The translations under genes were made by a program, and so were the position numbers. The notes below the pieces were generated by a model. It was not told where the DNA came from. It worked only from the letters and a program-made list of their open reading frames with translations, and did not search any database. A DNA stretch of 64,000 nucleotides from Sophora flavescens (taxonomy: Eukaryota; Streptophyta; Magnoliopsida; Fabales; Fabaceae). Below are positions 23,932 through 34,977 of this stretch, piece after piece (positions within the stretch are counted from its first letter, which is position 1; the number at the start of each line of letters is the position of its first letter). The DNA lies in assembly GCA_030762895.1 (NCBI GenBank), contig CM061070.1, forward strand, positions 34,933,652-34,997,651, read 5' to 3'.

Positions 23932-23949
23932 TCCTCGGCAACGGCGCCA
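23932..23949 (-). other. Primer-binding site, tRNA-Asp type (right unit)
   Basis: On the minus strand TGGCGCCGTTGCCGAGGA, one mismatch to the Athila consensus, lies five bases from LTR C. Confidence 0.85.
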
Positions 23950-23954
23950 ATTTT

Positions 23955-25190
23955 TGACCGCGCTGTCGCCACGCGCCAAAAAGAACGAGCGATTATAAAA
24001 ATAATGCAGTATAGTGCGACAACTCGAGTATCGTCTCTCAAGGACTCTTTAGTTGTTGTTATTATTAACAGAAAATTAGTAAAAGTTAGAAATGGGGGTT
24101 TTGAGATTAAAACTAAATTAACAAAACAAATCAAAAACAGAGAAAAGAAACAAAGCAGTTAAGAAATTAGCAAATAAACAAAAGCGATTAACCCATCTGT
24201 TCTCGTTTCCCACTATCATTGATTCATGCAAATCCTAAGCAGATACTAATCCCCTCCCGGTTGTAGCAACAATTAACAAACGAAAACCGCTACTACAGAT
24301 GTATGTTCCTATTCCCGAAATAACAAACGGGGTTAAGCTCTCATGAACAAACGAACATGAATGAACACACGCGAAATAACAAACGCGATTATATATAGGA
24401 ACATTACATCACCGAAATGAAACAATACCACACTATACATTCCTGAAATAACAAACAGAAACATACAGCATGGCATTGAAAAGAGAAAAGCAACTAAACA
24501 AGGAATACAAAACCTCAAGTGTTAATAGAAACCAATTGCGAGAGATTAATCCTAGGAGACTAGCTCTCCATTACGTAAGAAAACAATAAACTAAGAAAAA
24601 CAAAAGACTAACAAGCTCGTAAACTAGCCAAAATCAAGCATTCGACCCCCCTCTTCAGTTCTGCCTAAGACTACTTATATACAAGTTTCTGGAATCCAAG
24701 TCCTCGCGAGGCGAAGCACTGCTCGCGAGGCGAATTATGCGAAAGGTCTGCAACTCTTGGTCTTCTCGCGAGGTGAGCATATCTTAGCGAGGCGAACTCT
24801 TCAAATTCCCAACTGTAACGCCCGTGACCTTCAACACGGGTAAACCGTGATGCTCTCTGACTTCCAGGTACTCGCGAGGCGAGTCCTCCTTCACGGGGCG
24901 AGACAGAAAGTTTTGCAATTTTCAGGAACAGTCACCTTCTGGTTCGTGGGGCGAACAGCCTTCTCGCGGGGCGAGACACTCCAGAATTATTCCTTTTTAT
25001 TAACCTGAAAATAGAAAATAAAAGTAAATACTTTATTCACTCTAAATCAACTAAATTAACTTAAAAACACTTTACAGACTCAAAATACTACTTAAGGACA
25101 ATCAAGTCTAATTTGGGTAAAAATGATATAAAATTAGCACAAAGCCAAGGTCTTTACTAGTTATAAAACCAGTCAAACAGAGGCTCATCA
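23955..25190 (-). repeat. Athila-derivative LTR C (5' LTR of the right unit)
   Basis: 1236 bp, ending AGAGGCTCATCA directly before the right target copy ACTCC (25191-25195). It is nearly identical to LTRs A and B; differences concentrate at CAG/CTG sites (24190-24210, 24530-24645). Confidence 0.92.
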
Positions 25191-25664
25191 ACTCCTCATG
25201 TAGGGATCGTAGCGATTTCAGGTCGAAGGATTGTATACACCATTGTCACTATGAGAACTACTTATGACACTCACATAACGCTCCATGTAGTGTTCTCATG
25301 GTGGGTCAATCCAATACATCATTACTCTAATGTGTACCTATGTGGCTACTCGATATCTCATATCCATGACCCGTGAGATATGGTCATCACTCTGCTCACA
25401 TAATAGTCTCAATGTATTATTATTGTCCTTATTAATAAAATACTTGACTACGGATATTTAAGAATAGGATTTCATTGTTCAATAGTGTCTCACGATCAAG
25501 TCATGTACTTGATATTCTATTAAACTGAAATTTCTATTCTAAGGACTTTATTATGTTTAAACAAGTAACACAATAAACTAGAATGCCTCATATCATATAT
25601 ATATAGTGTCAAGATACAAATGTAAGTCTAAGAAATACACTGGCCTCTAGGGCTTACACCAACA
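25191..25664 (-). repeat. copia-3 5' LTR, distal part
   Basis: Continuation of the LTR interrupted at 16008, beginning with the right ACTCC target copy. It matches 9048-9521 of the 3' LTR and ends ACACCAACA before the GTTCT target. Confidence 0.92.
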
Positions 25665-28631
25665 GTTCTTAACAGCCCGGCTGCCCCAAACATACCATCT
25701 GTTGAGCAGCCACCCTCCTTAGAGCTTAAGCCACTTCATGGGAATCTGAAGTATGCTTATTTGGAGAGGAATGAAAAACTTCCAGTTATTATTTCCTCCA
25801 ACCTTGACTCTGACCAGGAAGCTAAACTCTTGGAGGTTTTGAAGAGGCACAAGAAGGCGATTGGTTGGACCTTGGCTGACATCCCAGAAATTAGCCTCTC
25901 TAGATGTATGCATAGGATTCTGTTGGAGGATGGGGCTAAACCAGTTAGAAAGCCCCAGAGGCAGCTCAATCCGTTGATTCTGGATGTTGTGAAGAAGGAG
26001 GTGACAAAACTCCTGCATGCGGGTATCATATACCCCATCTCTGATAGTACTTGGGTGAGCCCAGTGCAAGTTGTACCCAAGAAATCTGGTCTCACAGTGG
26101 TAAGAAATGAAAACAATGAGCTTGTCCCCACTAGAGTCCAGAATAGCTGGAGAGTCTGTATTGATTATAGGAGGTTGAACCAGGCCACTCGAAAGGATCA
26201 CTTTCCTCTGCCGTTCATCGATCAGATGCTCGAACGGCTGACTGGTAAATCCCACTACTGTTTTCTTGATGATTTTTCCGAATACTTCCAGATCCACATT
26301 ACACCAGAAGATCGGGAAAAGACCACTTTCACGTGCCCCTTCGGCACGTTTTCCTACAGGAGGATGCCATTTGGCCTTTGCAATGCTCCTGGCACTTTCC
26401 AAAGATGCATGATTAGCATTGTTACTGAATTTATTGAAAATTGCATGGAAGTGTTCGTGGATGATTTCACTGTATATGGTTCCTCATTTGATGCATGCTT
26501 GCATAGTCTGAATTTGTTTTTAGAAAGATGCATTGAAACTGACCTTGTTTTGAACTATGAAAAGTGACATTTTATGGTTGAACAGGGGATTGTTTTGGGG
26601 CATGTTATTTCTAAAGAGGGTATCTCAGTAGATCCTGCTAAAATTGATGTGATTTCTACATTTCCTTACCCATCTTGCGTTCGCGAGATTCGTTCTTTTC
26701 TTGGTCATGCAGGTTTCTACAGGTGCTTCATAAAGGACTTCAGCAAGATAGCTCTTCCTCTGTCAAACTTGCTAAAGAATAATGCCATATTCATCTTTGA
26801 TGATAACTGCAAGAAGGCGTTCGACTTCTTGAAAAAGGCATTGACCTCTACCCCCATCATCCAGCCCCTTGACTGGACCCTCCCTTTTGAGCTCATGTGT
26901 GATGCTTCTAACTATGTTGTGGGGGCGGTCCTGGCACAAAGGGTGGGCAAGGCTGGACATGTCATCTATTATGCTTCTAGGACTTTAGATGCTGCACAAT
27001 CTAATTACATCACCACTGAAAAGGAACTTCTAACTGTTGTTTTTGCTCTTGATAAATTTATATCATATTTGCTAGGTTCCAAGGTTATTCTTTTCACTGA
27101 CCATGCAGCTCTGAAGTACTTGTTGAAGAAGCCAGAACCAAAGCCGAGGTTGATTCGGTGGATGTTGTTACTCCAAGAGTTTAATGTAGAGATAAAGGAC
27201 AAGAGTGGAGTGGAAAATTTAGTGGCTGATCACTTGAGTAGGATAGAGAGGGATGAGGATCCTTCCCCCATTCAGGATGACTTTCCTGATGAGCAACCTT
27301 TACAGTTACATGGCGTAACTCCTTGGTTTGCCGACATTGTGAATTACCTAGTTGTTGGTGTCTTTCCGACAGGAGCAACTAGGTCACAAATCCACAAACT
27401 AAAGAGTGATGCCAAGTACTATGATTGGGATGATCCATTTCTTTGGAAATTTTTTAGTGATCAGGTGATTAGGAGATGTGTCCCTGACTATGAGATTGAG
27501 TCTATTTTGCACTTTTCTCATGCCTCTCAAGTAGGGGGACACTTTGGGCCACAGAGGACTGCAAGAAAAGTCTTAGATTCTGGTTTTTACTGGCCCACCA
27601 TTTTTAGAGATGCTTATGAGGTTTACCGGACTTGTAAGGAGTGTCAGACAGCAGGTACAGCCATCACTCACAAGAGTGAAATGCCTCAGCAACCTATGCT
27701 CTTCTATGAGGTGTTTGATGTGTGGGGAATCGACTTTATGGGTCCCTTCCCTGCATCTTTTGGCTTTCTCTACATTCTTTTGGCTATTGACTATGTTTCA
27801 AAGTGGGTGGAAGCTATCCCCACTAGGACTAATGATTCTAAAGTTGTTGCAAATTTTGTTAGGTCCAATATTTTTTGAAGGTTCGGCATACCTTGTGCCA
27901 TCATAAGTGACCAGGGCACTCACTTTTGCAACCGCACCATGGAAGCTCTACTCCGGAAGTATGGAGTTGTGCACAGAGTCTCCACTGCTTACCATCCCCA
28001 GACCAATGGCCAGGCTGAGATCTCCAACCGAGAGATCAAACAGATCTTAGAGAAAGTGGTGCAGCCGAATAGGAAGGACTGGAGCCGCCGTCTAGAAGAC
28101 GCACTTTGGGCTCAGAGGACCGCTTTCAAGACGCCAATAGGGATGTCCCCCTTTAGGCTTGTATTCGGTAAGGCATGTCATCTCCCTGTGGAAGTTGAGC
28201 ACCGTGCTTATTGGACGGTCAAGTGCTGTAATTTGGAAATGCAAAAATCTGGTATTGAAAGGAAACTCCAATTACAGCAGCTTGAAGAGCTTAGGCTAGA
28301 AGCCTATGAAAGCTCTCGGATTTATAAGGAGAAAACCAAGCATTTCCATGATAGGATGATTTCTAGGAAGGAATTCTCTGTGGGTCAGCGGGTCTTACTG
28401 TTTAACTCCCGCCTGAAATTGATGGCTGGGAAACTTCGGTCCAAGTGGATTGGCCCATTTGTTGTTACTAATGTTTTTCCTCATGGTGCAGTAGAGATTA
28501 AAAGTGCAGGTAGCAACAAGGCATTCAAGGTTAACGGGCAGCGGCTGAAGCTATTCCACGAGAGCTCGGTGCTTGAGGATGCTACTGTTGAGGAGCTCTC
28601 CTTGGGAGAGCCCACCTACATTGCAACTTGA
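25665..28631 (+). pseudogene. Athila-1 pol: reverse transcriptase, RNase H, integrase
   Basis: The frame continues from the protease at 8121 once copia-3 is removed. RT shows WTLADIPEISLSRCMHRILL, RVCIDYRRLNQATRKDHFPLP, FLDDFSEYFQIHI, MPFGLCNAPGTFQRCM and the catalytic VFVDDFTVYG (about 26451-26480). RNase H shows LMCDASNYVVGAVLAQR, TTEKELLTVVFALDKF, FTDHAALKYLL and ADHLSRIE. The integrase has an H..H..C..C finger (HFSHASQVGGHFGP to CKECQTAG), WGIDFMGPFP, IISDQGTHFC and NGQAEISNREIKQ, so D, D and E are present. Two in-frame TGA codons (26565-26567 and 27876-27878) break it; no frameshift is needed. The stop at 28631 is TGA. Confidence 0.93.
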
Positions 28632-30112
28632 TCAGGGAGCACCCTTTCCTTTCCCTCACTCTGTTTTTATATTTATGTTGTTTCATTGAGGACAATGTAT
28701 GTTTTTAGTGTGGGGGAGGGAACCATTTGTTGTGTTTTGTTTTGTGTTTTTTGTTGTGTTTTCTTTTCGCTCTTGAATAATTTGAGAAGCTCAAGAGCAT
28801 GTGTGTGAGTCTTGTGTCGGCAAGCTTGGTGGGTTTTGTTGATTTAGCACAGATTGATTGCATGATTTATGTTTATGATTCCCCCTAGGTTGTAAAATTT
28901 TAAAACTGATCCCCATGTGAAAAAATTTTGAAAATTGAACTTTGAGATATTTTATTATGATTGCATGATTTATGATAAGTTTAGGGTGAAGGAGTGCACA
29001 CACTAGGGATTGAATCTCGGTCAAACAATTTGCGAAAAATGTCCAGGTGAGGATTTGAGCCTCCAACATGTTTTTAACTGTGTGAATCACTTTCAAGTTG
29101 CACTTTCCCGAATTTTCTTGAGTCTCTACTTGGTTTGCATGTTTATGTGATTGCATCGGATGATTTAGGCAGATTTTCTTTGAATTAGCTACTTGGCCTA
29201 AATTGAACCATCCCTAATGCATGTTCCCTAGTTAGCCCTATTGAGCCCGATTAGCCTGTTGTTCTTGATAACCTAATGTTATGAGCCAAAATCTGGAAAA
29301 ACCATGTTAACCCGATCTTAGGATTAGGAGAGCATGGAAGCCCAGCAAGAGAAGGGTTGCAAGAAAGTAAGTTTGGGGTGGCTACAGTGATATGTCATTC
29401 TGGGGTGAAAAAAAGAAAAAATATATAAAGGTTGAAGCCAAGGGCAAAGAAAAAAAATAGAAAAGAAAAAAAAATTTGCCAAAAAGAAAAGGGGAAAAAC
29501 AAAAAAGGTGTCAAAGGAAAAAGGTGTAGCCACCCAAAGCACCAAAAAGAAAAAAATGGAAAAAGGAATTAGAGTAAAAAAACTAATAGTGTACAAGCTT
29601 CATGCTCTCTTAGTTCCTAGGGACTTAAGCCTAGTTTCTTTGTATATCATACCCTTAGACAGACCCCATTACAACCTTTGAAAGACCTTTTGATGTTTCA
29701 TGCACGTTTTCGTGGGAACCTTGTTTGAGATGAAAATCAAATTCATGGGAAGTGCTCTTAAAAGTGAAATTGAGTGAAATGTTGATAGCCTATACAAATT
29801 GAGCGAATGAGTGAAATATTACATGCTCTTGTGAGGAAGCGATTGTTTGAATTTGGTGATCTCCCTTTTGTGTGTAACTTGGATCCCTTGCTTAGATTAA
29901 TGATTGTTTGAATGATGAAATTCTCAGATGTTTAAAGTAAATGATTGTGGGGATTGTATTGTTGAATATGGGGGAACATTGAAGGAAAATTGTTTTGATG
30001 AATTGCTTGAAATGTGTGCGAAATTGACTGAATCCTTTGAGCTTGCCAAGTCTTGAGTCGTTTTGAGTTTTAGTTTGCTTGGGGACAAGCCAAGTTCAAG
30101 TTTGGGGTATTT
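28632..30112 (+). other. Athila-1 3' untranslated region
   Basis: About 1.5 kb without a credible gene. It begins TCAGGGAGCACCC after the pol stop, has GTGTGGGGGAGGGAACC (28709-28725) and an A-rich tract (29405-29580), and ends with AAGTTTGGGGTATTT next to the 3' LTR. It is homologous to the 3' regions of both non-autonomous derivatives. Confidence 0.8.
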
Positions 30113-31448
30113 TGATCAGCCTCTGGCTCATCTAGTTTTATGACTAGTATGACCGTGGTTTTATGCCAATTATATCTCGTTTTCGCCCAAATTAGACTTG
30201 ATTGCCCTCAAGCAAGGTTTTGAGTCCCTTAAGTAATTTTAGGGTAATTTAGCCAGTTTTGAGTCAAATAAAGCACTCATGGCTATTTCATGTTTTCAGG
30301 TTAACTTAGAGTCCAGGGAATGAAGGAAACATTGGAAATTGCAATCCTGGAAGTACTCGCCCCGCGAGAGGTTACTCGCCTCGCGAGACTGAAGACCAGC
30401 ATGTGCCAGAAATGTCATCTTCTCTGCCTCGCCTCGTGAACCATGTCTCGCCTCGTGAACCTGGAAGTCAGAAAGCATCACGGTCAGCCCGTGATCCCCA
30501 TCACGGGCGTGAAGAAAAGACCCTGGAGGACAGACACCATCACGGCCTAGCCGTGATGAAGGTCACGGCCATGACAGATAAGCACCCAAAGTCAGAAGTA
30601 ATCACGGCCTGGCCGTGGTAGGCATCACGGCTGTGACAAACCAGATTTTGAAGTCTCGCCTCGCGAGTAATCATCTCGCCTCACGAGATCCCAAATTTGA
30701 ACTGGCACCATTTTAATATTCGCCTCGCGAGCGTGCGCAGATTCTGAAGCCATAATTGTTGTTTAGGGCAGATTAGTGGATCATCTTTTGCTAATCCTTG
30801 TTTACGAATTTCTCTAATTGTATTGCGTTTTTTATGGAGAACTAATCTCCCTAGGTTAATCTGCTGTAATCGGCTTCCGCCGACACTTGAGGTCTTGTAA
30901 TTCCCGATTGAATTTTCTTCTCTCTTTCAATGCTATTCGTTATTCTCTGTTTTCTTAATTCAGTTTGTATCGAATTAGTGTTGATTTATTTTCGATGATT
31001 TTATGTTCCTAAACTTAATCGCGTTTGCTTAATTCGCGTGCGTTCAATTCGTGTTTGCTTAATTCACGAAGGGCTTCATCCGTTTGCTTAATTCGGAATT
31101 AGGAGCATATGTCCCGTAGCGTCGATTTCGCTTGTTAATCGATGCTACAATCGAAAAGGGATTAGAATCCGCTTAGGGAATGGAATTACATGAACCGATG
31201 ATAGTGGTAAACCGAACAGCAGATTGATCGTCTTTATCTTATTTGGTAATCACTTAAATTGCTTTGTTTTTCTGCTCTGTTTTCATTCTGTTTTCTAATC
31301 AATTTCAAACCAACCCCCCACAAGAAAACTGATTTTCTGTGATAATAACATTACAAGAGTCCTTGTGATACGATACCCGAGTTGTCGCATCCTGACTACA
31401 CTTTTTACAAACCGCTCGTTCTTTTGACCCGCGCGCGACAGCGTGTCA
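30113..31448 (+). repeat. Athila-1 3' LTR
   Basis: 1336 bp, matching 5199-6562. One palindrome unit and part of the poly-C run are missing compared with the 5' LTR. It ends GACAGCGTGTCA before AACAC. Confidence 0.92.
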
Positions 31449-31639
31449 AACACACACTACTCTGAATCAAGCTGCACTCTGATAAAGCAATGCCAACATA
31501 TACGTTCAACTTGTCTTGAAGCTCTCCAATAACCATAAACATTAAATGCAAGTTCAGAATGACTCTTTAGCATTAATGAATGAAGAACACAGTTTTACTC
31601 ATCTGAAGAATCCTCCTCAATGGATTTATTACTAATGAG

Positions 31640-31648
31640 TATAAATAG
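31640..31648 (+). promoter_or_regulatory. TATA box of the Sirevirus LTR
   Basis: TATAAATAG in AT-rich context, about 700 bp from the LTR end. This is a plausible U3/R boundary signal. Confidence 0.6.
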
Positions 31649-31893
31649 AAGACTTTGAAGACTGTTGAAGATACATACCCAAACGAACTTACTCAAGCAT
31701 TCAATATTCTCTTCAAAGCTCTCTTAAGTTCTTCCTAGGAAAACTTCTATGCTCAATCATTTGTATTTATTGAGAAGTCTTTATTGCGGTCATACCAACC
31801 TTAAATATTTACTCACTCGTTGAGTGTTACTCAATTGACTTGCAAGGTTGTAATCTGTGAAGCTATTGCTTCATTCAACTCCTATCTTTTGTA

Positions 31894-32036
31894 GAGCCTG
31901 AAGAGGCTTGCTGAAAGAATACTTGTTTGAGCCTGAAGAGGCTTGCTGAAAGAATACTTGTTTGATCCTGGAGAGGCTAGGTGTACAAAAAATACTTGCT
32001 AGTTGAGCCTGTGGAGGCTAGGTGTGCAAAAAATAC
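31894..32036 (+). repeat. Four decaying tandem copies of a 35-41-bp unit in the Sirevirus LTR
   Basis: Units begin GAGCCTGAAGAGGC at 31894 and 31929, GATCCTGGAGAGGC at 31964 and GAGCCTGTGGAGGC at 32005. The first two are identical. Each ends in a variant of AAAGAATACTTG. Confidence 0.85.
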
Positions 32037-32336
32037 CCTTTTGTAACCTGATCAGTTATAGTGATAACACTTCGGAAACCAAGGACTGGACGTAGCCCAA
32101 GGTTTGGGGTGAACTAGTATAAATATTTGTGTTGACTCTCTTATCTCTTTCTTTAAGTTTGCTTTATATTCTATATGCTAACTGGGTTGAAAGTGTTAAG
32201 TTTTCATACCTTCTGTTTTACATCAGACACCTTTTTGTGTCTGATTGCTTCTTTGAAAGAAAACTTTGTGTTTTCGAATTTGTTAACTAAAACACAATTC
32301 AACCCCCATTCTCATGTTTTATGTCTGTTCATTTCA

Positions 32337-33602
32337 GCAGTAAGATGTAAAGCACTGTCCTTAGAGAGCAAAAGACCTTGCCTAGGATGGCCTTTTAAGT
32401 AATGAAGAACTCGTAGAGCATATTTCCAGTGGTCTTCTTTGGGACTTTGCATAAACTGGGCTAGAGTGTGAACAGCATAACAGAGTTTCGGGTGAGTGAT
32501 GGTGAGGTAAATCAAGCTCCCAATTAGTCGTCTGTAACGATCCGGATGAAAAAAATCGGGACCTATAGCAAGGGCCAATTGGTGATTTTGTTCCATGGGA
32601 AAATCACAAGGTTTTGCACCAAGCAAACTAGCTTCAGAAATGATATCAAGCACATATTTACGTTGAGAAAGAAATAAACCATCAGGTCCGCTAGCGATCT
32701 CAATACCAAGAAAATATTTCAATACTCCTAGATCTTTCATGTGAAAACAAGTGCTAAGATAAACTTTGAAATTAGCAATTGCTCTATAATCATTCCCGAC
32801 AATGATCAAGTCATCAACATACACAAGAATATGAAGAATGATACCATGTCGTTCAAGAGAGAACAACGAGTAATTATCATAGGATTGAACAAATCCAAAT
32901 GACTTCAAGGCAGAAGCAAGCTTAGAGAACCAGTTACGAGGGGCCTGCCGGAGACAATATAGAGATTTCCGCAATCTACAAACCTTCCTAGGAGAAGAAC
33001 CTGAAAACCCAGGAGGAAGAGACATATATACTTCTATGTCAAGATCACCATGTAGAAAAGCATTATGAAAATCCATTTGATGGAGTTCCAAACCACAAAC
33101 AACGGTTACTGCAAGGAACACACGAACGAAGACCATCTTAGCAACTGGAGCAACTTGATTGTTGCCAAGAATGACAAGATGTGCTTTATGTCATTCTGTA
33201 GTACCATCGGAGTTGTATTTGATTTTTTACACCCATTTACACCGAATAGTTTTATTTCCATGTGGTAAATGTTCAAGGGTCCATGTACCATTATTTTCAA
33301 GAGCCTCAATCTCCTTGCCCATGGCGTCACGCCATGAAGGAGAATGAACAGCTTCAGAGAAGCGTGTCGGCTCATGTCCCGCAGTTACTGCGATCAAAAA
33401 ACGAGCATGGGAAGCAGAGAAATTATTGCAAGTCACATAATTAATTATGGGATACGACGTACCTGAAGATTGGGATAGAGCAGATGATGCAGAAAGTGGG
33501 TCTAGACATCGTGCCGTATGACAAACATAGTCGTGCAATCGTACTAACTGTTGGCGGTCTCTTGAGTTGTGTCGGATATGACCATCAGAGGGAGCAAAAG
33601 AG
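32337..33602 (-). pseudogene. copia-2 reverse transcriptase part
   Basis: The frame enters from 54807 across the AAGAG junction (33598-33602). Before RT come RFLIAVTAGHEPTRFSEAV, WRDAMGKEIEALENNGTWTL and IRCKWV. In-frame stops lie at 33227-33229 and 33191-33193. RT then has VVCGLELHQMDFHNAFLHGDL, MSLPPGF, the catalytic LVYVDDLIIVGND (about 32800-32840), HMKDLGVLKYFLGIEI and YRRLIGSLIYLTITHPKLCYAVHTL. It ends at SKDSALHLTA where the Sirevirus LTR starts (32336). RNase H is on the far side of the Sirevirus, outside the window. Confidence 0.9.
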
Positions 33603-33686
33603 ATGTAACACCCCGTCTTTAGTATAAGTGCTTTTGTTTAAGAAAGGGCTAAGTGGGGTTTTTAAGCCAAAAATCCCTTTCTGATG

Positions 33687-33889
33687 CATGAGCACGGCCG
33701 TGCTCATGTGTCAAAGACGCCGTGTTTGATGCACATGTCTTGTGGCTGCCCGAGCCACAAGCATGGCCGTGCATAATAGGGAGCAAGATCGTGCCCAAGT
33801 GTAAACGCCTCGGTGATGCTAATGTAAGCACGACGCCCAGGTGCTTAAGAAGGAGCATGGTCGTGTCTCGGTGCAGAGTCTATATATGG
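33687..33889 (+). promoter_or_regulatory. GC palindrome cluster and TATA box of the chromovirus LTR
   Basis: A perfect 22-bp palindrome centred on ACGGCCGT occupies 33687-33708. A hairpin with 9-bp arms (CTTGTGGCT / AGCCACAAG) is at 33739-33761, and further GCAYGRCCGTGC-like sites follow to 33860. TATATATGG starts at 33881. The 3' LTR has the same order, with the 18-bp palindrome TAAGAACGATCGTTCTTA at 52861-52878 and TATATATAG at 52911. The promoter role is inferred. Confidence 0.5.
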
Positions 33890-34977
33890 ATTGCTAACAT
33901 TGAGAGTTACAAGTTAAACCTTCTTAATTGGCACTTTAGGCAACCATAAGTGTGACTTCAGCCTCTCTCATTCTTCCCCTTTGAACCCAATCATTACTTG
34001 GTGTTTCGTTCGTAGTTGAGAGAGTACAATCATGAGTTATTGCCAATTAGCAAAGGTAATGGTCTTCCCCTCTTCCGTTTCCTTTTCTGTTTCATGAATT
34101 GGGAACTAATTGGTTAACCTTTTTGTGTTGGCCAAGGCTTGGGAACGTTCGTCGAGCCATTCGAGGGAACCAGTTTAAGATCGTCGTCAGTTTATCGGGA
34201 ATTCTTCATACCAGGTATGGGGAGAAGGAATAGTATGAGTATGTAGGCTTGGGGGTAGCATAAGACGAAGGGCTCCCATAACCCTTTATGTTTGATAACA
34301 TGTTGTATGCCTATATGCCTATTTTCTATATGATGTTAAACTATTTATGATGATGTTGCCATGATTGTTATTGATGATAATGTTGTTTGTCATTTCATGT
34401 TGAATTGATGATGTATGAGTGTATTATCATAATGATGATATCATTATGTTATTGGTTGATGGATGTATGTTGTGAACGTTATAATGTTAATGCGTTAAAA
34501 CTGTTAAACAATGTTAAGGGAGGTAGTTGCCCTTTGTTCATAAATCTGAATAATAGTAATGAGAGTGAGGATTATACCAAACGATTTAGTTATGACCCTA
34601 GGGACTGATTTAAGAGTGATTAGGGGCTTTTAAATTAGCTAAGGTTAAAGGATTAATTCCCTTATTGTAAGACATGAATATTTAATCAATATTAATAAAA
34701 CTGATGATCAATGGATTAATAAAATCCAATAGGTTTGAATCTATGAACTGTCCCAAGAAATTGGCAAAGGGTCTGTGACCCTTCTGTCCAAATCAGTGGG
34801 GTGCGCAGTTGAGCACACCTGTGATCCCATTCAAATCCCAGAACAGGGCCCATTCACCTGACCAAAACAGAACGATCAACAGTGCAGAAAGCAGGGGTTT
34901 CACCCCAAATGCCTTAAAAGACCTAATAAGTCACTCAACGAACTTGAAGACAAAAAGACAAGTGATAAGATGATGAA

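Larger units (their letters stand above)
16009..25190 (-). mobile_element. Non-autonomous Athila derivative, tandem dimer with three LTRs
   Basis: The 9182-bp insert is LTR, internal, LTR, internal, LTR, all on the minus strand: 16009-17247, 19988-21223 and 23955-25190. A perfect 5-bp target duplication ACTCC (16004-16008 and 25191-25195) flanks the whole, not each unit. Each internal region (about 2.73 kb) has a tRNA-Asp-type primer site beside its 5' LTR, one ORF of about 410 codons and a long 3' untranslated part resembling that of Athila-1. It has the AAGTTTGGGGTATTT tract beside the 3' LTR. No RT, RNase H, integrase or protease is present, so movement would need proteins from a full Athila. 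The LTRs are nearly identical, and it is the innermost layer, so it is probably the youngest here. Confidence 0.9.
8122..25664 (-). mobile_element. Ty1/copia retrotransposon (copia-3), inserted in Athila-1 pol
   Basis: Read on the minus strand, the order is 5' LTR (25664-25191 and 16008-15077), tRNA-iMet primer site, leader, gag, protease, integrase, RT, RNase H, polypurine tract, 3' LTR (9521-8122). This domain order (integrase before RT) defines Ty1/copia. The LTRs begin TGTTGG and end CCAACA. The target duplication is GTTCT (8117-8121 and 25665-25669), a perfect match. The 5' LTR is interrupted by the tandem Athila derivative. Subtracting that insert gives LTRs of about 1400 and 1401 bp and a full element of about 8.4 kb. 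Confidence 0.93.
5199..31448 (+). mobile_element. Athila-like Ty3/gypsy retrotransposon, split by copia-3
   Basis: It is bounded by near-identical LTRs at 5199-6562 and 30113-31448 in the same orientation, both starting TGATCAGCCTCTGGCTCATC and ending GACAGCGTGTCA. A tRNA-Asp-type primer site follows the 5' LTR, and AAGTTTGGGGTATTT precedes the 3' LTR. The flanks AACAT and AACAC look like a 5-bp target duplication with one change. The internal region reads gag, protease, [copia-3 insertion 8122-25664], RT, RNase H, integrase. No env-like gene is visible between the pol stop (28631) and the 3' LTR. Without the insertion the element would be about 8.7 kb, and its gag has lost roughly 1 kb compared with the copy at 41507. 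Confidence 0.9.
1..32336 (+). mobile_element. Sirevirus-type Ty1/copia retrotransposon, 3' half, split by a nested Athila element
   Basis: The visible order is RT/RNase H (1-1699), an env-like reading frame (1978-4456), a purine-rich 3' untranslated region and a 3' LTR. This is the SIRE1-type layout, in which an env-like gene follows pol. The LTR is interrupted at 5198/31449 by the Athila element and resumes to about 32336. There the sequence changes abruptly into the minus-strand RT gene of copia-2, which marks the right edge of this insertion. The 5' half lies left of the window, so the left target duplication cannot be checked. All coding parts are broken, so this is an old copy. The family call is from protein signatures and gene order; the LTR start is approximate. 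Confidence 0.8.
31449..32336 (+). repeat. Sirevirus 3' LTR, second part
   Basis: It resumes with the target copy AACAC and runs to about 32336, where the minus-strand copia-2 RT begins. A TATA box, a 35-bp repeat array and the motif GGACTGGACGTAGCCCAAGG (32082-32101), common near the end of Sirevirus LTRs, are visible. The end ...GTTCATTTCA is inferred from the switch to copia-2 coding sequence. Confidence 0.72.

Noticed and set aside
26565..27878. Possible stop-codon readthrough design in Athila-1 pol because two TGA codons interrupt otherwise perfect frames
   Set aside because: The TGAs sit at conserved residues within RT and integrase, not at domain borders, so plain mutation is simpler.
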